This document shows positions 32,502 to 40,518 of a DNA stretch of 64,000 bases, piece after piece. The stretch is from a virus, in IMG/VR virus record IMGVR_UViG_3300025000_000007, positions 1 through 64,000 of that record; one strand, 5' to 3'. Under the pieces are notes generated by a model. That model had not been told where the DNA came from and ran no database searches. It saw only the letters and a program-made list of their open reading frames with translations. The position numbers and the translations under genes were made by a program. Numbering within the stretch: the first letter of the stretch is position 1; the number at the start of each line of letters is the position of its first letter.

Positions 32502-32603
32502 ATGCTCTCCTCATACCGTAAAAATAAACTGTTTATATTCACTCAGTGGGGAACATTCTTTTCCTATCAAAAGAGGAACGGTAGGGCGAAGGTGAGAGTG
32601 TGA
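32502..32603 (+). CDS. Possible small peptide, 33 aa
   Basis: Starts directly after the preceding stop and ends in an overlap with the next gene's GTG. Basic and aromatic. Supported only by coupling. Confidence 0.35.
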   Translation: MLSSYRKNKLFIFTQWGTFFSYQKRNGRAKVRV

Positions 32604-32851
32604 CGAAATTAGAAATACCACTCACCCCTGAACAGGAAGAAACCCTCCTGCTCGGTATGATTCAAGCGGAAACCCTCTTCATGGATATCTCATTCCCTGA
32701 ATACCCATCTCCCATCACCGCGTTAGATTTGATGTTCAGGGATGCAATGAAGATGGAATCAGATATCAGAAAAGCGGTTCCGGGGGATATACCCCGGATA
32801 AGAGAGTTTTTCGATACATTGAAACTAATCGAGGAGGGTTCTGCAAAATGA
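32600..32851 (+). CDS. Hypothetical acidic helical protein, 83 aa
   Basis: GTG start overlapping the previous stop. Helical protein with LTPEQEETLLLGMIQAE and a C-terminal LKLIEEG. It overlaps the next gene by ATGA. Confidence 0.5.
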   Translation: MTKLEIPLTPEQEETLLLGMIQAETLFMDISFPEYPSPITALDLMFRDAMKMESDIRKAVPGDIPRIREFFDTLKLIEEGSAK

Positions 32852-33069
32852 AAAGAACATTTGAATTGCTACTCTCCCTTATACAAAAAAGAAGATTATT
32901 CATTGAGGGTCAAACAGGAAGGCCACTCTTAAAAAAAGATGTGAAAAGTTCACCTGTTAAAAAGATTAAACTTGCTAAAAAGAAGGATATTCCGGGCATC
33001 GTTGACCATCCAGCGTGGCGCGCAATGTTACTAAGTGGAGATGCATTTTTCGCGGAGCGTGCTGTTTAA
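32848..33069 (+). CDS. Basic hypothetical protein, 73 aa
   Basis: Lys-rich protein coupled by ATGA to the previous gene. The last residues overlap the next gene's start (TAATG). Possibly DNA-binding from its charge only. Confidence 0.45.
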   Translation: MKRTFELLLSLIQKRRLFIEGQTGRPLLKKDVKSSPVKKIKLAKKKDIPGIVDHPAWRAMLLSGDAFFAERAV

Positions 33070-33239
33070 TGTCTCGTTGTTGTCAAGATGCCCCTAAAAA
33101 AATGTTAAAACTCCTTGACAGCAAAGACAGGATACTCGACCGGTTACAAATTGAAAAAAACGTTAAACGTCGAGAGAAACTTGAAAATAAATTAAAATGG
33201 ATTAATAGATCAATACTTAAATATAACAGGAGAAATTAA
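33069..33239 (+). CDS. Basic helical protein, 56 aa
   Basis: I took the ATG at 33069 within the previous stop. N-terminal Cys pair (SRCCQDAP), then a long basic helix (MLKLLDSKDRILDRLQ...). Unknown function. Confidence 0.45.
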   Translation: MSRCCQDAPKKMLKLLDSKDRILDRLQIEKNVKRREKLENKLKWINRSILKYNRRN

Positions 33240-33241
33240 AA

Positions 33242-33580
33242 ATGAAAATCAAATACACAACCGAACACGATATAATAGCAGATCTTGAAACACAACTTCT
33301 ATCACTCGATGAACAAGCGGAAACCATTGAATCTCAGAAGAGGCATATTGAGAACGATCTCAGAATGCAGATAGAAATCAAAGCCGAAGATAAAGCTTCT
33401 GGACTCTCAAACGAGAAAAAGAGACAGATAGCATATGAAGAACTTGCTGATTGTAACGAGGAATTACAGGAATTTATCTCTGAACTCAGAGATATAAGGC
33501 ACGAACAGCGGTTTATTAAGATCGAGCTTGGAAATGAGGGAAGAGCATACGCGCTTAAGGTAGCTGGAGCATCTAATTAA
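33242..33580 (+). CDS. Coiled-coil protein, 112 aa
   Basis: Almost entirely heptad-patterned helix (IADLETQLLSLDEQAETIESQ ... EELQEFISELRDIRHE), so a coiled-coil dimer. The position, with the RDF-like gene downstream, is typical of phage recombination/host-inhibition genes, but the family is not assigned. Confidence 0.55.
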   Translation: MKIKYTTEHDIIADLETQLLSLDEQAETIESQKRHIENDLRMQIEIKAEDKASGLSNEKKRQIAYEELADCNEELQEFISELRDIRHEQRFIKIELGNEGRAYALKVAGASN

Positions 33581-33631
33581 CTATTAAACCCGTTTATCAT
33601 TTTTTAAAAACCAAAATGGAGCGATACCAAA

Positions 33632-35038
33632 ATGTCAAATATGGATTTATTAAACGATTCTAAAATGAAAATTCTCCTCGGCCTCAGAGGATTTGCTATT
33701 GTAAAAATCAATGAAAAATCAGCACAGTGGAGAATAAACAGTGAGGACATTCTTGATATTGATGTTTCCTTCCCTCCTACACTATGGGAAGCAAAACATA
33801 AAGGGAAAGTCGTTGACTGGTCTTCTGGAATTGGGATTCCTGCGAATATCAAGGGTATGATTGAAACACTTGTTGAGGACTATAAGACGGCTTTAAAAAA
33901 CATAGGGATCGAAGGAGAACCGCAGGAAAGCCCTGCTGAAGTAGTCCCTATGGAATTCCCAAAAGAGGAAGTAATTGACGCGCAGACTGGCGCAGAAGAA
34001 GCCGATAAAATGGCTCAGCTCGAAGCTATAATGAACGGTGAAATTGAAGCACCCACCGGCATAAATAAAAACAATGTACCTGAAACTGTAAATGCTACAA
34101 TCGAACCACCAAAGAAGAATGAATGGACACAAGGTGGATATAAAGCAAAAGTTCAGAAAATCGGTTTCGCAGAAGTTACACCAGTTAGACCCGGGACTCA
34201 GATAAGACCAAGTAGGACACTCCGAGGACTTACGCCCAGGCTTGCAGAATGCGGCAAGATCAAGATAGGAAGGAAGGGAGAAACTAAAACCTCATCGAAG
34301 GGGAACCAGTTCAGATCCCCAGAAAAGCTGGATCATTTCGTAATTACAACAATGGACAAAGAAAATGATGATTTCGTGCAAGACGAAGCATTAATGACAA
34401 AACTAGGGAGATGGGATACATTTGGAGGTTACCATTGCAGAGAGATCCCTGTAAGGCTTCCTTATGATGATCCTTCGCTTAACTTCCCGACATCATACGC
34501 TTACTATGATAGTGCGGCGTGTAAGTGCAGAGGGGACGGATTCATTGCATTAACCGCCGAAGGGGAAACTGTAGAATGTAATCCAGAAACCTGCCCAAAT
34601 GTAAAAGATAAGAGATGTAAGCCCAATGGAGTCTTATCTCTCATACTGGATGATGCCCCTAGAGTCGGGGGAGTCTATAAATTCAGGACAACCGGCTGGA
34701 ATTCCATAAACAATATATTTTCATCTATGGAGTTCATTAGAGGTCTTACAAACGGACTTCTTGCGGGGCTGCCCCTGATGCTTACACTTACCCCTAAACA
34801 TACGGTAATCCCTGGCACAAAGACCAGTACCACCATTTACATGGTCAACCTTGAGTACCGGGGATCTTTACAGGAAATGGTCGCAGCGATCCAACAGACC
34901 ATGAGTACACGTGCACTTATGCAGTATTCAGTAAGGGATTTTGAGAAACTCGCTGAAGAAGCACTGGCATTGCCAGAAGCACCAGAGGAATGTAAAGAGG
35001 TTGCAGAAGAGTTTTATCCTGAGTCAGTGAAAATTTAA
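33632..35038 (+). CDS. Recombination-directionality-factor-like protein (phage metal-binding family), 468 aa
   Basis: The middle and C-terminal half match a widespread phage family annotated as RDF-like or 'hydrolase or metal-binding' protein. Blocks are GKIKIGRKGETKTSSKGNQFRSPEKLDHFVITT, the Cys cluster CKCRGDG ... CNPETCPNVKDKRCKPNG, and VGGVYKFRTTGWNSINNIFSSM followed by LPLMLTLTPKHT. In the first 180 residues there is an acidic linker and a unique N-terminal domain. Family members include gp3 of phage Bxb1, which reverses integration by a large serine integrase. Here only a small serine recombinase is present, so that role is uncertain. The start follows the AAAAAC...GGAGCGA leader at 33606-33626. 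Confidence 0.75.
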   Translation: MSNMDLLNDSKMKILLGLRGFAIVKINEKSAQWRINSEDILDIDVSFPPTLWEAKHKGKVVDWSSGIGIPANIKGMIETLVEDYKTALKNIGIEGEPQESPAEVVPMEFPKEEVIDAQTGAEEADKMAQLEAIMNGEIEAPTGINKNNVPETVNATIEPPKKNEWTQGGYKAKVQKIGFAEVTPVRPGTQIRPSRTLRGLTPRLAECGKIKIGRKGETKTSSKGNQFRSPEKLDHFVITTMDKENDDFVQDEALMTKLGRWDTFGGYHCREIPVRLPYDDPSLNFPTSYAYYDSAACKCRGDGFIALTAEGETVECNPETCPNVKDKRCKPNGVLSLILDDAPRVGGVYKFRTTGWNSINNIFSSMEFIRGLTNGLLAGLPLMLTLTPKHTVIPGTKTSTTIYMVNLEYRGSLQEMVAAIQQTMSTRALMQYSVRDFEKLAEEALALPEAPEECKEVAEEFYPESVKI

Positions 35039-35204
35039 TTCCTTCATCTTTTTTTTAATTAAATAATTACTTTTTTTATACTTTTTTCTTTTTTTGATCA
35101 AAGCTTACTGATATTTTTATAATTATACGCTTTAAATAGTGATATACTGATTATATATGATTAAAACACAACACATATAAATATTATCACTACTAAAAAG
35201 AGGA
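35039..35204 (+). promoter_or_regulatory. T-rich terminator and TATA region
   Basis: T-runs at about 35048-35095 resemble an archaeal transcription end after the 468-aa gene. An AT-rich stretch with CATATAAATATT at about 35173-35184 could be a TATA box for the structured RNA candidate about 25 nt downstream. Confidence 0.45.
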
Positions 35205-35300
35205 TTGTTGATGAGGTACAACTCAACAACGAGTAGGGTTTTTGCCACACACAAAAGCGGAGTCGCTCCCGCGTGTGGTTGTTCCCTGCTTTTCGTTTTT
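35205..35300 (+). ncRNA. Candidate structured non-coding RNA
   Basis: In an otherwise AT-rich gap, this GC-rich segment can fold into two strong hairpins. TTGTTGA (35205-35211) pairs with TCAACAA (35223-35229). CCACAC (35245-35250) pairs with GTGTGG (35273-35278) enclosing an inner GCGGAG/CTCC-CGC stem. A TTTTCGTTTTT run (about 35290-35300) follows as a possible end. The TATA-like element lies about 25-30 nt upstream. The compensating inverted pattern and high GC suggest an expressed RNA, but no known family is recognised. Confidence 0.55.
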
Positions 35301-35527
35301 AAGGAAGAAATACTTAGAGGGTTTATTCGCTCTTGTTTGTTTTTGTCTGAAGGGGTAGATCTCTGACACGATCCCGTTTTGTAATGGTCAACGTTTTTTA
35401 ATTCCTGCAAACTCAAGCCCGTTTTTATGTCTCAGCGAAACATGCTGGCCACTTGAGCACTTACTAAAATAACATACTAATATATATAGATTTTTAAAAG
35501 TGTGCTATATAAAAATATTTTAATAAG
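35301..35527. other. Gene-free region between RNA candidate and RHH gene
   Basis: I see no supported ORF on either strand in these 227 bp. The right end is AT-rich with TATATATAGATTTT at about 35480, compatible with a transcription end or promoter. It may belong to the 3' part of the RNA transcript. Confidence 0.3.
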
Positions 35528-35986
35528 TTATTTCTCCCAAAATCGCCACCATTTTCTTTTTTCACCCTCAATTTGTTTTACTTCTGAACTCCTGAAATAC
35601 TGCGCAAATACGTTAAGTGTCTCGGCCTCCCGTGTCAAATCGTTGATGCGCTTATCCTTTTCTTCTAGGAGAGCTTGCATACCTTCCAGGCGTGCCGCAA
35701 CTTCCGAAGAGTGAGGTAATTTTTTTATCTCATTTTGTAATTCTTCAATTTTAGCGTAATTCTCGCGTAATTCGGCCTGTACTTTTTGTATTTCATTTTC
35801 GTATTCCTGTATTACGTTTTCTTCAGGAGGGCTTTCTTGATGCGTATTACCTAGTATTATTTCTAGTCCCTGCGTAATACAATCCGTCTTGTCTTTAAAT
35901 TTGTTAGAGTTTACAGCTTCTAATAGTTTATCATGCAATGGCTTTGGAATTTTTGCGTTTACCGGGATGCGTATTTCTATGGACAT
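35528..35986 (-). CDS. RHH plus coiled-coil DNA-binding protein, 152 aa
   Basis: The N-terminal 50 residues (IEIRIPVNAKIPKPLHDKLLEAV...) look like a ribbon-helix-helix domain. A long coiled coil follows (residues 60-125: YENEIQKVQAELRENYAKIEELQNEI), and the end is WWRFWEK, an amphipathic aromatic tip. The gene faces away from the RHH and YfaP-like genes at 36.1 kb. It may be a plasmid-partition-like or regulatory protein. The architecture is common in methanogen plasmids and viruses, but the role is not defined. Confidence 0.6.
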   Translation of the reverse strand: MSIEIRIPVNAKIPKPLHDKLLEAVNSNKFKDKTDCITQGLEIILGNTHQESPPEENVIQEYENEIQKVQAELRENYAKIEELQNEIKKLPHSSEVAARLEGMQALLEEKDKRINDLTREAETLNVFAQYFRSSEVKQIEGEKRKWWRFWEK

Positions 35987-36121
35987 ATTTGAAAATACAG
36001 GGGATTGATTATTAATATTTCGGAAAATACATTATAAATATATTAATAAAAAATTTACTAAGTAGAAATGTATATATACAATAAGCATTAATTAATACTT
36101 AATAAGTAATAGGTAATTGAC

Positions 36122-36289
36122 ATGCAAGAAGACACAGAAAATGAAACGAAAACAATTAACCTAGACATTAAGCTAAAAAGAAAGATAGAGGAATACAATT
36201 TTAAGAACCGAAAAAATAAAATAAATGTTTCTAAGGTTTGCAGGGATGCGCTTTGGGAAGAATTGAGGAAACGTGGAGTAGAAGAATGA
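36122..36289 (+). CDS. Ribbon-helix-helix protein, 55 aa
   Basis: ATG at 36122. KTINLDIKLKRKIEEYNFKN then NVSKVCRDALWEELRKRG follows a strand-helix-helix pattern of CopG/Arc-type DNA-binding dimers. It overlaps the start of the 679-aa gene by ATGA, so it is likely to regulate that operon. The upstream AT-rich stretch (CATTATAAATATATT, about 36030-36045) is a probable TATA box. Confidence 0.65.
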   Translation: MQEDTENETKTINLDIKLKRKIEEYNFKNRKNKINVSKVCRDALWEELRKRGVEE

Positions 36290-38325
36290 CAATTAAACAT
36301 GTTAAACAGGAATTACAAGAAAACTTCATTGAAATGACTAAAGAATCTACTCATTTATTTGAAGTAGATTTAGATAAAGACGCACTGTGGGATTTGTATC
36401 TCAGTAGTTTTCCAGCCGGTACAAACGAGATATTCAGAGAAAGGCGCGAGCATGACTGTAGTGCTTGCAGGCAGTTCATAAAGAGAATAGGTAACGCAGT
36501 TATCATAAAAGACAATACCATTCGAACAGTTTTTGACTTTGAAACTGAAAGTTTTGAGTATAAACCTGTAATGAAGGCACTATCAGATTTTGTCAGATCG
36601 AAAGTGGTTTATAATATTTGGGTGAGTAAATTTTCAAAAATCGGAATTGATAAGAATTACGAGCAGACAGAAGGGAAAATAATTGAATGGGAACACTTCT
36701 TCCTGGAATTGCCAAGTAAATACGTGAATAAATCGGGTAAATCTGAAGGAGATGTAAAAGGAGATTTTAGGGCAACAAAAGAAGTATTCAAAAGATCACT
36801 GGAAGAAATTACAGAAGATAGTCTTCTAACCATCATTGAATTAATAGCGTCCAACACTCTTTATAAAGGGGAAGAATGGAAAGGAGTGCTTTCTGAATTC
36901 CTCAAATATAAAAAAGCATATGCTAAGTTAGATTCCGAAACAGAAAAAAATAATTTTACATGGGAGCAGTCCGTAAAAGCCGGGGCAGTGATCGGAAGAA
37001 TCAGGAATCATAGTATTGGCGTTCTTCTCGTTGATATCAGCGGGGGCATGGATTTAGACGAGGCTGTCAGGAGATATGAAAATATTGTAGCCCCTACCAA
37101 TTATAAGAGACCGAAAGCGATATTCACTAAGAAGATGCTAGAGGACGCAAAAAAGACGATTGAAGATATGGGATACATCAATTCATTGCCCCGGAGATTT
37201 GCAACACTCCACGACATCACAGTTAATAATATTCTCTTCTCAAATAAGGATTCAGCAAAGAAAATCAAGGGAAATGTGTTTGAAGAGATGTCAAAAGATG
37301 TTGCTGTGAACTCAAAGAAGTTTTCAAAAATCGAAGAAATGTCGATTGATAACTTTGTTCAAAATGTTCTTCCAACTGCAAAAGAACTTGAGGTATTATT
37401 TGAGAATAGTCATTCTAAAAGTATGGTGTCTTTGATCGCGCCTGTAAATAAAGATAGTCCTTCAATGTTCAAATGGGATAACGCTTTCAGTTGGGCGTAT
37501 TCTGGAAATATAACAGATTCCTCCATGAAAGAAAATGTCAAATCTGCGGGAGGCAACGTTGAAGGAGTTCTGAGGTTTTCTATTCAGTGGAATGATGGAG
37601 AGTATAATCCAAACGACTTTGATGCTCACTGTATTGAACCAAGGGGAAACGAAATTTTCTATGCAAATAAACGTAATCCCAGAACTACTGGGCAATTAGA
37701 TGTTGATATTATCAGCCCACAAACAAATAAACCAGCGGTTGAGAATATAACCTGGACTGATAAATTTAAAATGCAGGAAGGTATTTACAAATTCTTTGTT
37801 CGCAATTATAATAATAGAGGAGGGAGAGAAGGATTTAAAGCAGAAATAGAGTTTGATGGACAAATATATTCATTTGAATATAATAAAGAACTAAGACAGA
37901 GTGAAAATGTACAGGTTGCCGAAGTTACTTTCAATCACAATACAGGCTTTACAATTGTGGAAAACCTACCCTCAAATGTCTCTACAAAAGAAGTATGGAA
38001 CCTTAAAACGAATCAGTTTGTTCCAGTGTCGGTAGTCATGTATTCTCCTAATTATTGGGATGAACAAACCGGGATTGGGCACAGGCATTATCTATTCATG
38101 TTGAAAGACTGCATTAACCCCGAGCAGCCGAATGGGTTCTATAACGAGTTCCTGAAAAGAGAACTTGAACAGAATAAAAGAGTATTTGAGGCACTTGGTG
38201 GTAAAATGCGAGTGCAGGACACAGATGATCAACTATCAGGTATAGGATTCTCATCTACAAAAAGAAACGAAGTTATTGTAAAGGTAAAAGCACAGACTGA
38301 AAGAGTAATTAAAGTAAAAATTTAA
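36286..38325 (+). CDS. Large protein with YfaP/DUF2135-like C-terminal domain, 679 aa
   Basis: Start at ATG 36286 inside the RHH gene's stop; the longer reading upstream is the RHH gene itself in another frame. The first 400 residues are soluble and unassigned. Residues 425-535 (FSIQWNDGEYNPNDFDAHCIEP ... RTTGQLDVDIISPQ ... VENITWTDKFKMQEGIYKFFVRNY) match a YfaP/DUF2135-like beta domain with the pattern 'W....DlD.h...P.G..i.y......GG.ld.D......kp.EnI.w......G.Y.v.v'. The protein is cytoplasmic (no signal). Related proteins occur in phage genomes without known role. Confidence 0.65.
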   Translation: MTIKHVKQELQENFIEMTKESTHLFEVDLDKDALWDLYLSSFPAGTNEIFRERREHDCSACRQFIKRIGNAVIIKDNTIRTVFDFETESFEYKPVMKALSDFVRSKVVYNIWVSKFSKIGIDKNYEQTEGKIIEWEHFFLELPSKYVNKSGKSEGDVKGDFRATKEVFKRSLEEITEDSLLTIIELIASNTLYKGEEWKGVLSEFLKYKKAYAKLDSETEKNNFTWEQSVKAGAVIGRIRNHSIGVLLVDISGGMDLDEAVRRYENIVAPTNYKRPKAIFTKKMLEDAKKTIEDMGYINSLPRRFATLHDITVNNILFSNKDSAKKIKGNVFEEMSKDVAVNSKKFSKIEEMSIDNFVQNVLPTAKELEVLFENSHSKSMVSLIAPVNKDSPSMFKWDNAFSWAYSGNITDSSMKENVKSAGGNVEGVLRFSIQWNDGEYNPNDFDAHCIEPRGNEIFYANKRNPRTTGQLDVDIISPQTNKPAVENITWTDKFKMQEGIYKFFVRNYNNRGGREGFKAEIEFDGQIYSFEYNKELRQSENVQVAEVTFNHNTGFTIVENLPSNVSTKEVWNLKTNQFVPVSVVMYSPNYWDEQTGIGHRHYLFMLKDCINPEQPNGFYNEFLKRELEQNKRVFEALGGKMRVQDTDDQLSGIGFSSTKRNEVIVKVKAQTERVIKVKI

Positions 38326-38337
38326 GGAGATATAATC

Positions 38338-38724
38338 ATGAGCACTGAAAATATGTTTGAATTTGCAGCTAGGAATAAACTCAGGTTCCCATTTAGGGGG
38401 ATAGTAGCGACTGAAGACCTCTTTGATTTGTCGCTTACTTCTCTTGATTCCATATTCAAAACGTTAAATTGTGAGTCAAAGAAGGTAAAGGAAGAAAGTC
38501 TGCTTACAGTGCAGTCAAAGGAAGATGAAACTCTAACTGTGATGATTGAAATTGTGAAATACATTGTATCTACCAAACTTGCCGAGGAAAACGCAAGATT
38601 GCAGGCAAAAGAGAAGAGGGAAAAGAAACAGAAGATCATGGAAATTATGGCATCTAAGCAGGATGTTGAACTGGCAGCAAAATCAATTGATGAGCTTAAA
38701 ATGATGCTTGATGAATTGGAGTGA
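38338..38724 (+). CDS. Coiled-coil/helical protein, 128 aa
   Basis: ATG at 38338 after GGAGATA, 12 nt after the 679-aa gene. The C-terminal half is strongly charged helix (EENARLQAKEKREKKQKIMEI). It is probably co-transcribed and possibly acts with the preceding protein. No family recognised. Confidence 0.55.
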   Translation: MSTENMFEFAARNKLRFPFRGIVATEDLFDLSLTSLDSIFKTLNCESKKVKEESLLTVQSKEDETLTVMIEIVKYIVSTKLAEENARLQAKEKREKKQKIMEIMASKQDVELAAKSIDELKMMLDELE

Positions 38725-38726
38725 AC

Positions 38727-38750
38727 AGGGAATAATCTTCCCTCTTTTTT
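38727..38750 (+). terminator. Terminator of the 32-38.7 kb gene string
   Basis: AGGGAA (38727-38732) pairs with TTCCCT (38738-38743) around a 5-nt loop and is followed by a C and six T residues. It starts 3 nt after the stop codon of the 128-aa gene. Confidence 0.7.
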
Positions 38751-38891
38751 AATATTTCATATCATTACAAAATAAAAACAGTTAAATACTAAGAATTTTT
38801 TCAGTACCCCCACATTCTCAAACGGCGGCTTCATTAGGATAGTCATTTCATGGGGTTTGGAAATAAATAAAGAGAAGAAACTAAGATACGC

Positions 38892-39071
38892 TCACTCAAA
38901 AGCCATACTTAACACTTCAATAGCCGCCCGAAACTCTCTGATCTCCCGTGTATGGCACTCAGTAAGATGATAATGCAAATGATCTTTAAGCACTTGAACA
39001 GGGTCCCTATACACAGGCTTGGGTCTGAGCCTCAGGTTAAGTTCTATTAATTTCAATATATCCCACTCCAT
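38892..39071 (-). CDS. Hypothetical protein, 59 aa
   Basis: ATG at 39071, close to the start of the next minus-strand gene. Helical protein (IELNLRLRPKPVYRDPVQVLKDH...). It ends the minus-strand string from 42.1 kb. Unknown function; coupling distance to the 76-aa gene is 2 nt. Confidence 0.5.
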   Translation of the reverse strand: MEWDILKLIELNLRLRPKPVYRDPVQVLKDHLHYHLTECHTREIREFRAAIEVLSMAFE

Positions 39072-39073
39072 TT

Positions 39074-39304
39074 TTAAAATTCTAAAATATCTTCTACGAT
39101 TTCTTTATAATCTTCTAATTCCTCTTTTGTCAGTTCTTCCTTCGCTCTATACTCATTTAATTTTTTATGCCCTGTCAGCACCTGAGAAACAATCATCCGT
39201 CGCCAAAATGGTTTAATATATTTTTTCAAAAGTCCGATAATGCCAACAGCTATCGCACCTAACCACCATTCAATATTTTTAATATCAAATTCAGCGACGG
39301 ACAA
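39074..39304 (-). CDS. Small membrane protein, 76 aa
   Basis: One membrane segment (residues 13-25, WWLGAIAVGIIGLL), then a charged helical tail. Holin-like position near the other small membrane proteins of this cluster, but no lysis enzyme is recognised. Confidence 0.5.
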   Translation of the reverse strand: MSVAEFDIKNIEWWLGAIAVGIIGLLKKYIKPFWRRMIVSQVLTGHKKLNEYRAKEELTKEELEDYKEIVEDILEF

Positions 39305-39310
39305 CTTATC

Positions 39311-39469
39311 TCACTTCCTTATTGTCAGAGACATCCTTTTTACTTCTTCAGGATTTACATATTTAGATTTTTGAGTAGATTCAATCCATATCCGGATTTT
39401 CTCACCATTCCCCCCAATTACTATACCAAGTTCACCCTTTGACGTTTTTACTTTGACTCCACGCTCCAT
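39311..39469 (-). CDS. Small beta-rich protein, 52 aa
   Basis: Start chosen at ATG 39469 after AAGGACTGATGAA. The sequence GVKVKTSKGELGIVIGGNGEKIRIWIES suggests a KOW/SH3-like barrel. It follows the 100-aa gene closely. Function unknown. Confidence 0.5.
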   Translation of the reverse strand: MERGVKVKTSKGELGIVIGGNGEKIRIWIESTQKSKYVNPEEVKRMSLTIRK

Positions 39470-39473
39470 TTCA

Positions 39474-39776
39474 TCAGTCCTTAGCGGCATCAATAATCAT
39501 TACACCAAGCTCCTGGGCTTCAGCCGCAGTGAATCCATCTTTAGAAAGCTCCTGAGCACGTACAAATATTTTTCCGATTTCAGTTAATGAGATGTTCCCG
39601 ATGGCTCCGTTAATCTCTTCGATGAGCCCTGAATAATCTGCCTGGAGTTTCATTGCAGTTTCTCCAAGATCATCAGGGAGAAGCTTAAAACCCTGCATAC
39701 GAGCATATCCATACAATCCAGCTACAACGGTTACAGATCCGCCAAGTGCTCCGGTTATAAAAGATGCAATATCCAT
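39474..39776 (-). CDS. Small membrane protein, 100 aa
   Basis: An N-terminal hydrophobic helix (FITGALGGSVTVVAGLYGYA) is followed by a soluble helical domain. It resembles phage tail or holin-like membrane proteins. The start is preceded by an AAAAACAGGAGCGATTTAA leader (39781-39792). Confidence 0.5.
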   Translation of the reverse strand: MDIASFITGALGGSVTVVAGLYGYARMQGFKLLPDDLGETAMKLQADYSGLIEEINGAIGNISLTEIGKIFVRAQELSKDGFTAAEAQELGVMIIDAAKD

Positions 39777-39793
39777 TTAAATCGCTCCTGTTT

Positions 39794-39997
39794 TTATTTT
39801 TTCCAATTTTTACAGCTTGAATTTTTACCTTTTTCCAATCCATCGCGAGAACATATACAGAGACAGTCGGAGAAATCTTCGGTTTCCTCATGGTCTGCAC
39901 AATTTGAACATGTCTGGGATGATTTCAGCTTGTCTTTGCGTTGTTTTTCTATTGCTCCGAGTGTTGAATAACAGTCCATGCACATTGTAATCCTCAC
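39794..39997 (-). CDS. Zinc-ribbon-like small protein, 67 aa
   Basis: Several Cys pairs: CMDC at residues 6-9, CSNC near 30-33, then CLC and C, suggesting one or two zinc sites. Lys-rich tail. Its start overlaps the stop of the 173-aa gene (ATGA). Confidence 0.5.
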   Translation of the reverse strand: MRITMCMDCYSTLGAIEKQRKDKLKSSQTCSNCADHEETEDFSDCLCICSRDGLEKGKNSSCKNWKK

Positions 39998-40515
39998 TGT
40001 TTTAAATATATTCCAATCTCCCGATCTCCAACATGCGCCTTCAAATCCTCAATTTGTATTTTTGCATCAATTTCATTTTTACACGCGATCCATATCGCAC
40101 ACTGCACGTCCTCGATAACCGGCTTCGCGGGAACATCAACGAGGGAATAAGTGTATGATGGGAGCTTAAACCGAGATCTAACAGTCGATTTGGACGTTAT
40201 CAAATACCACCTGAGAATAACACTTTTTCCAGTCCCCGCAAGAAAACCAACACTTTCATTCTTTTCTTGATATGTTGTTTTAGTTTCAATCCATTTTGCC
40301 AATATAGTTTCTGCTCCTCCTGTTTCCTGTGCGGTAACGGTTAATGTTCCGGTAGTTCCTGCACTTACTACATACAGCGAAGCAGACAGTTTTTCTATTT
40401 TAATTTGTTTTCCGCTTACTCCGCCTATTACAACCGCTTTTTGTAGGCATTTATCACCTTCACATGATGTATATAGCGTTGAATATACCCGATTTGGATC
40501 TATTACATGTTCCAT
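39994..40515 (-). CDS. Virion-type beta-rich protein, 173 aa
   Basis: The sequence alternates hydrophobic/polar residues throughout (YSTLYTSCEGDKCLQKAVVIGG, GTTGTLTVTAQETGG). This is typical of beta-sandwich virion proteins. It lies 3 nt after the beta-helix gene, so they probably form one structural unit. Unassigned family. Confidence 0.55.
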   Translation of the reverse strand: MEHVIDPNRVYSTLYTSCEGDKCLQKAVVIGGVSGKQIKIEKLSASLYVVSAGTTGTLTVTAQETGGAETILAKWIETKTTYQEKNESVGFLAGTGKSVILRWYLITSKSTVRSRFKLPSYTYSLVDVPAKPVIEDVQCAIWIACKNEIDAKIQIEDLKAHVGDREIGIYLKQ

Positions 40516-40518
40516 TTT

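Noticed and set aside
33632-35038. Assigning the RDF-like protein as a proven directionality factor
   Set aside because: No large serine integrase is present, only a small serine recombinase. The family is also found in phages without integrases.
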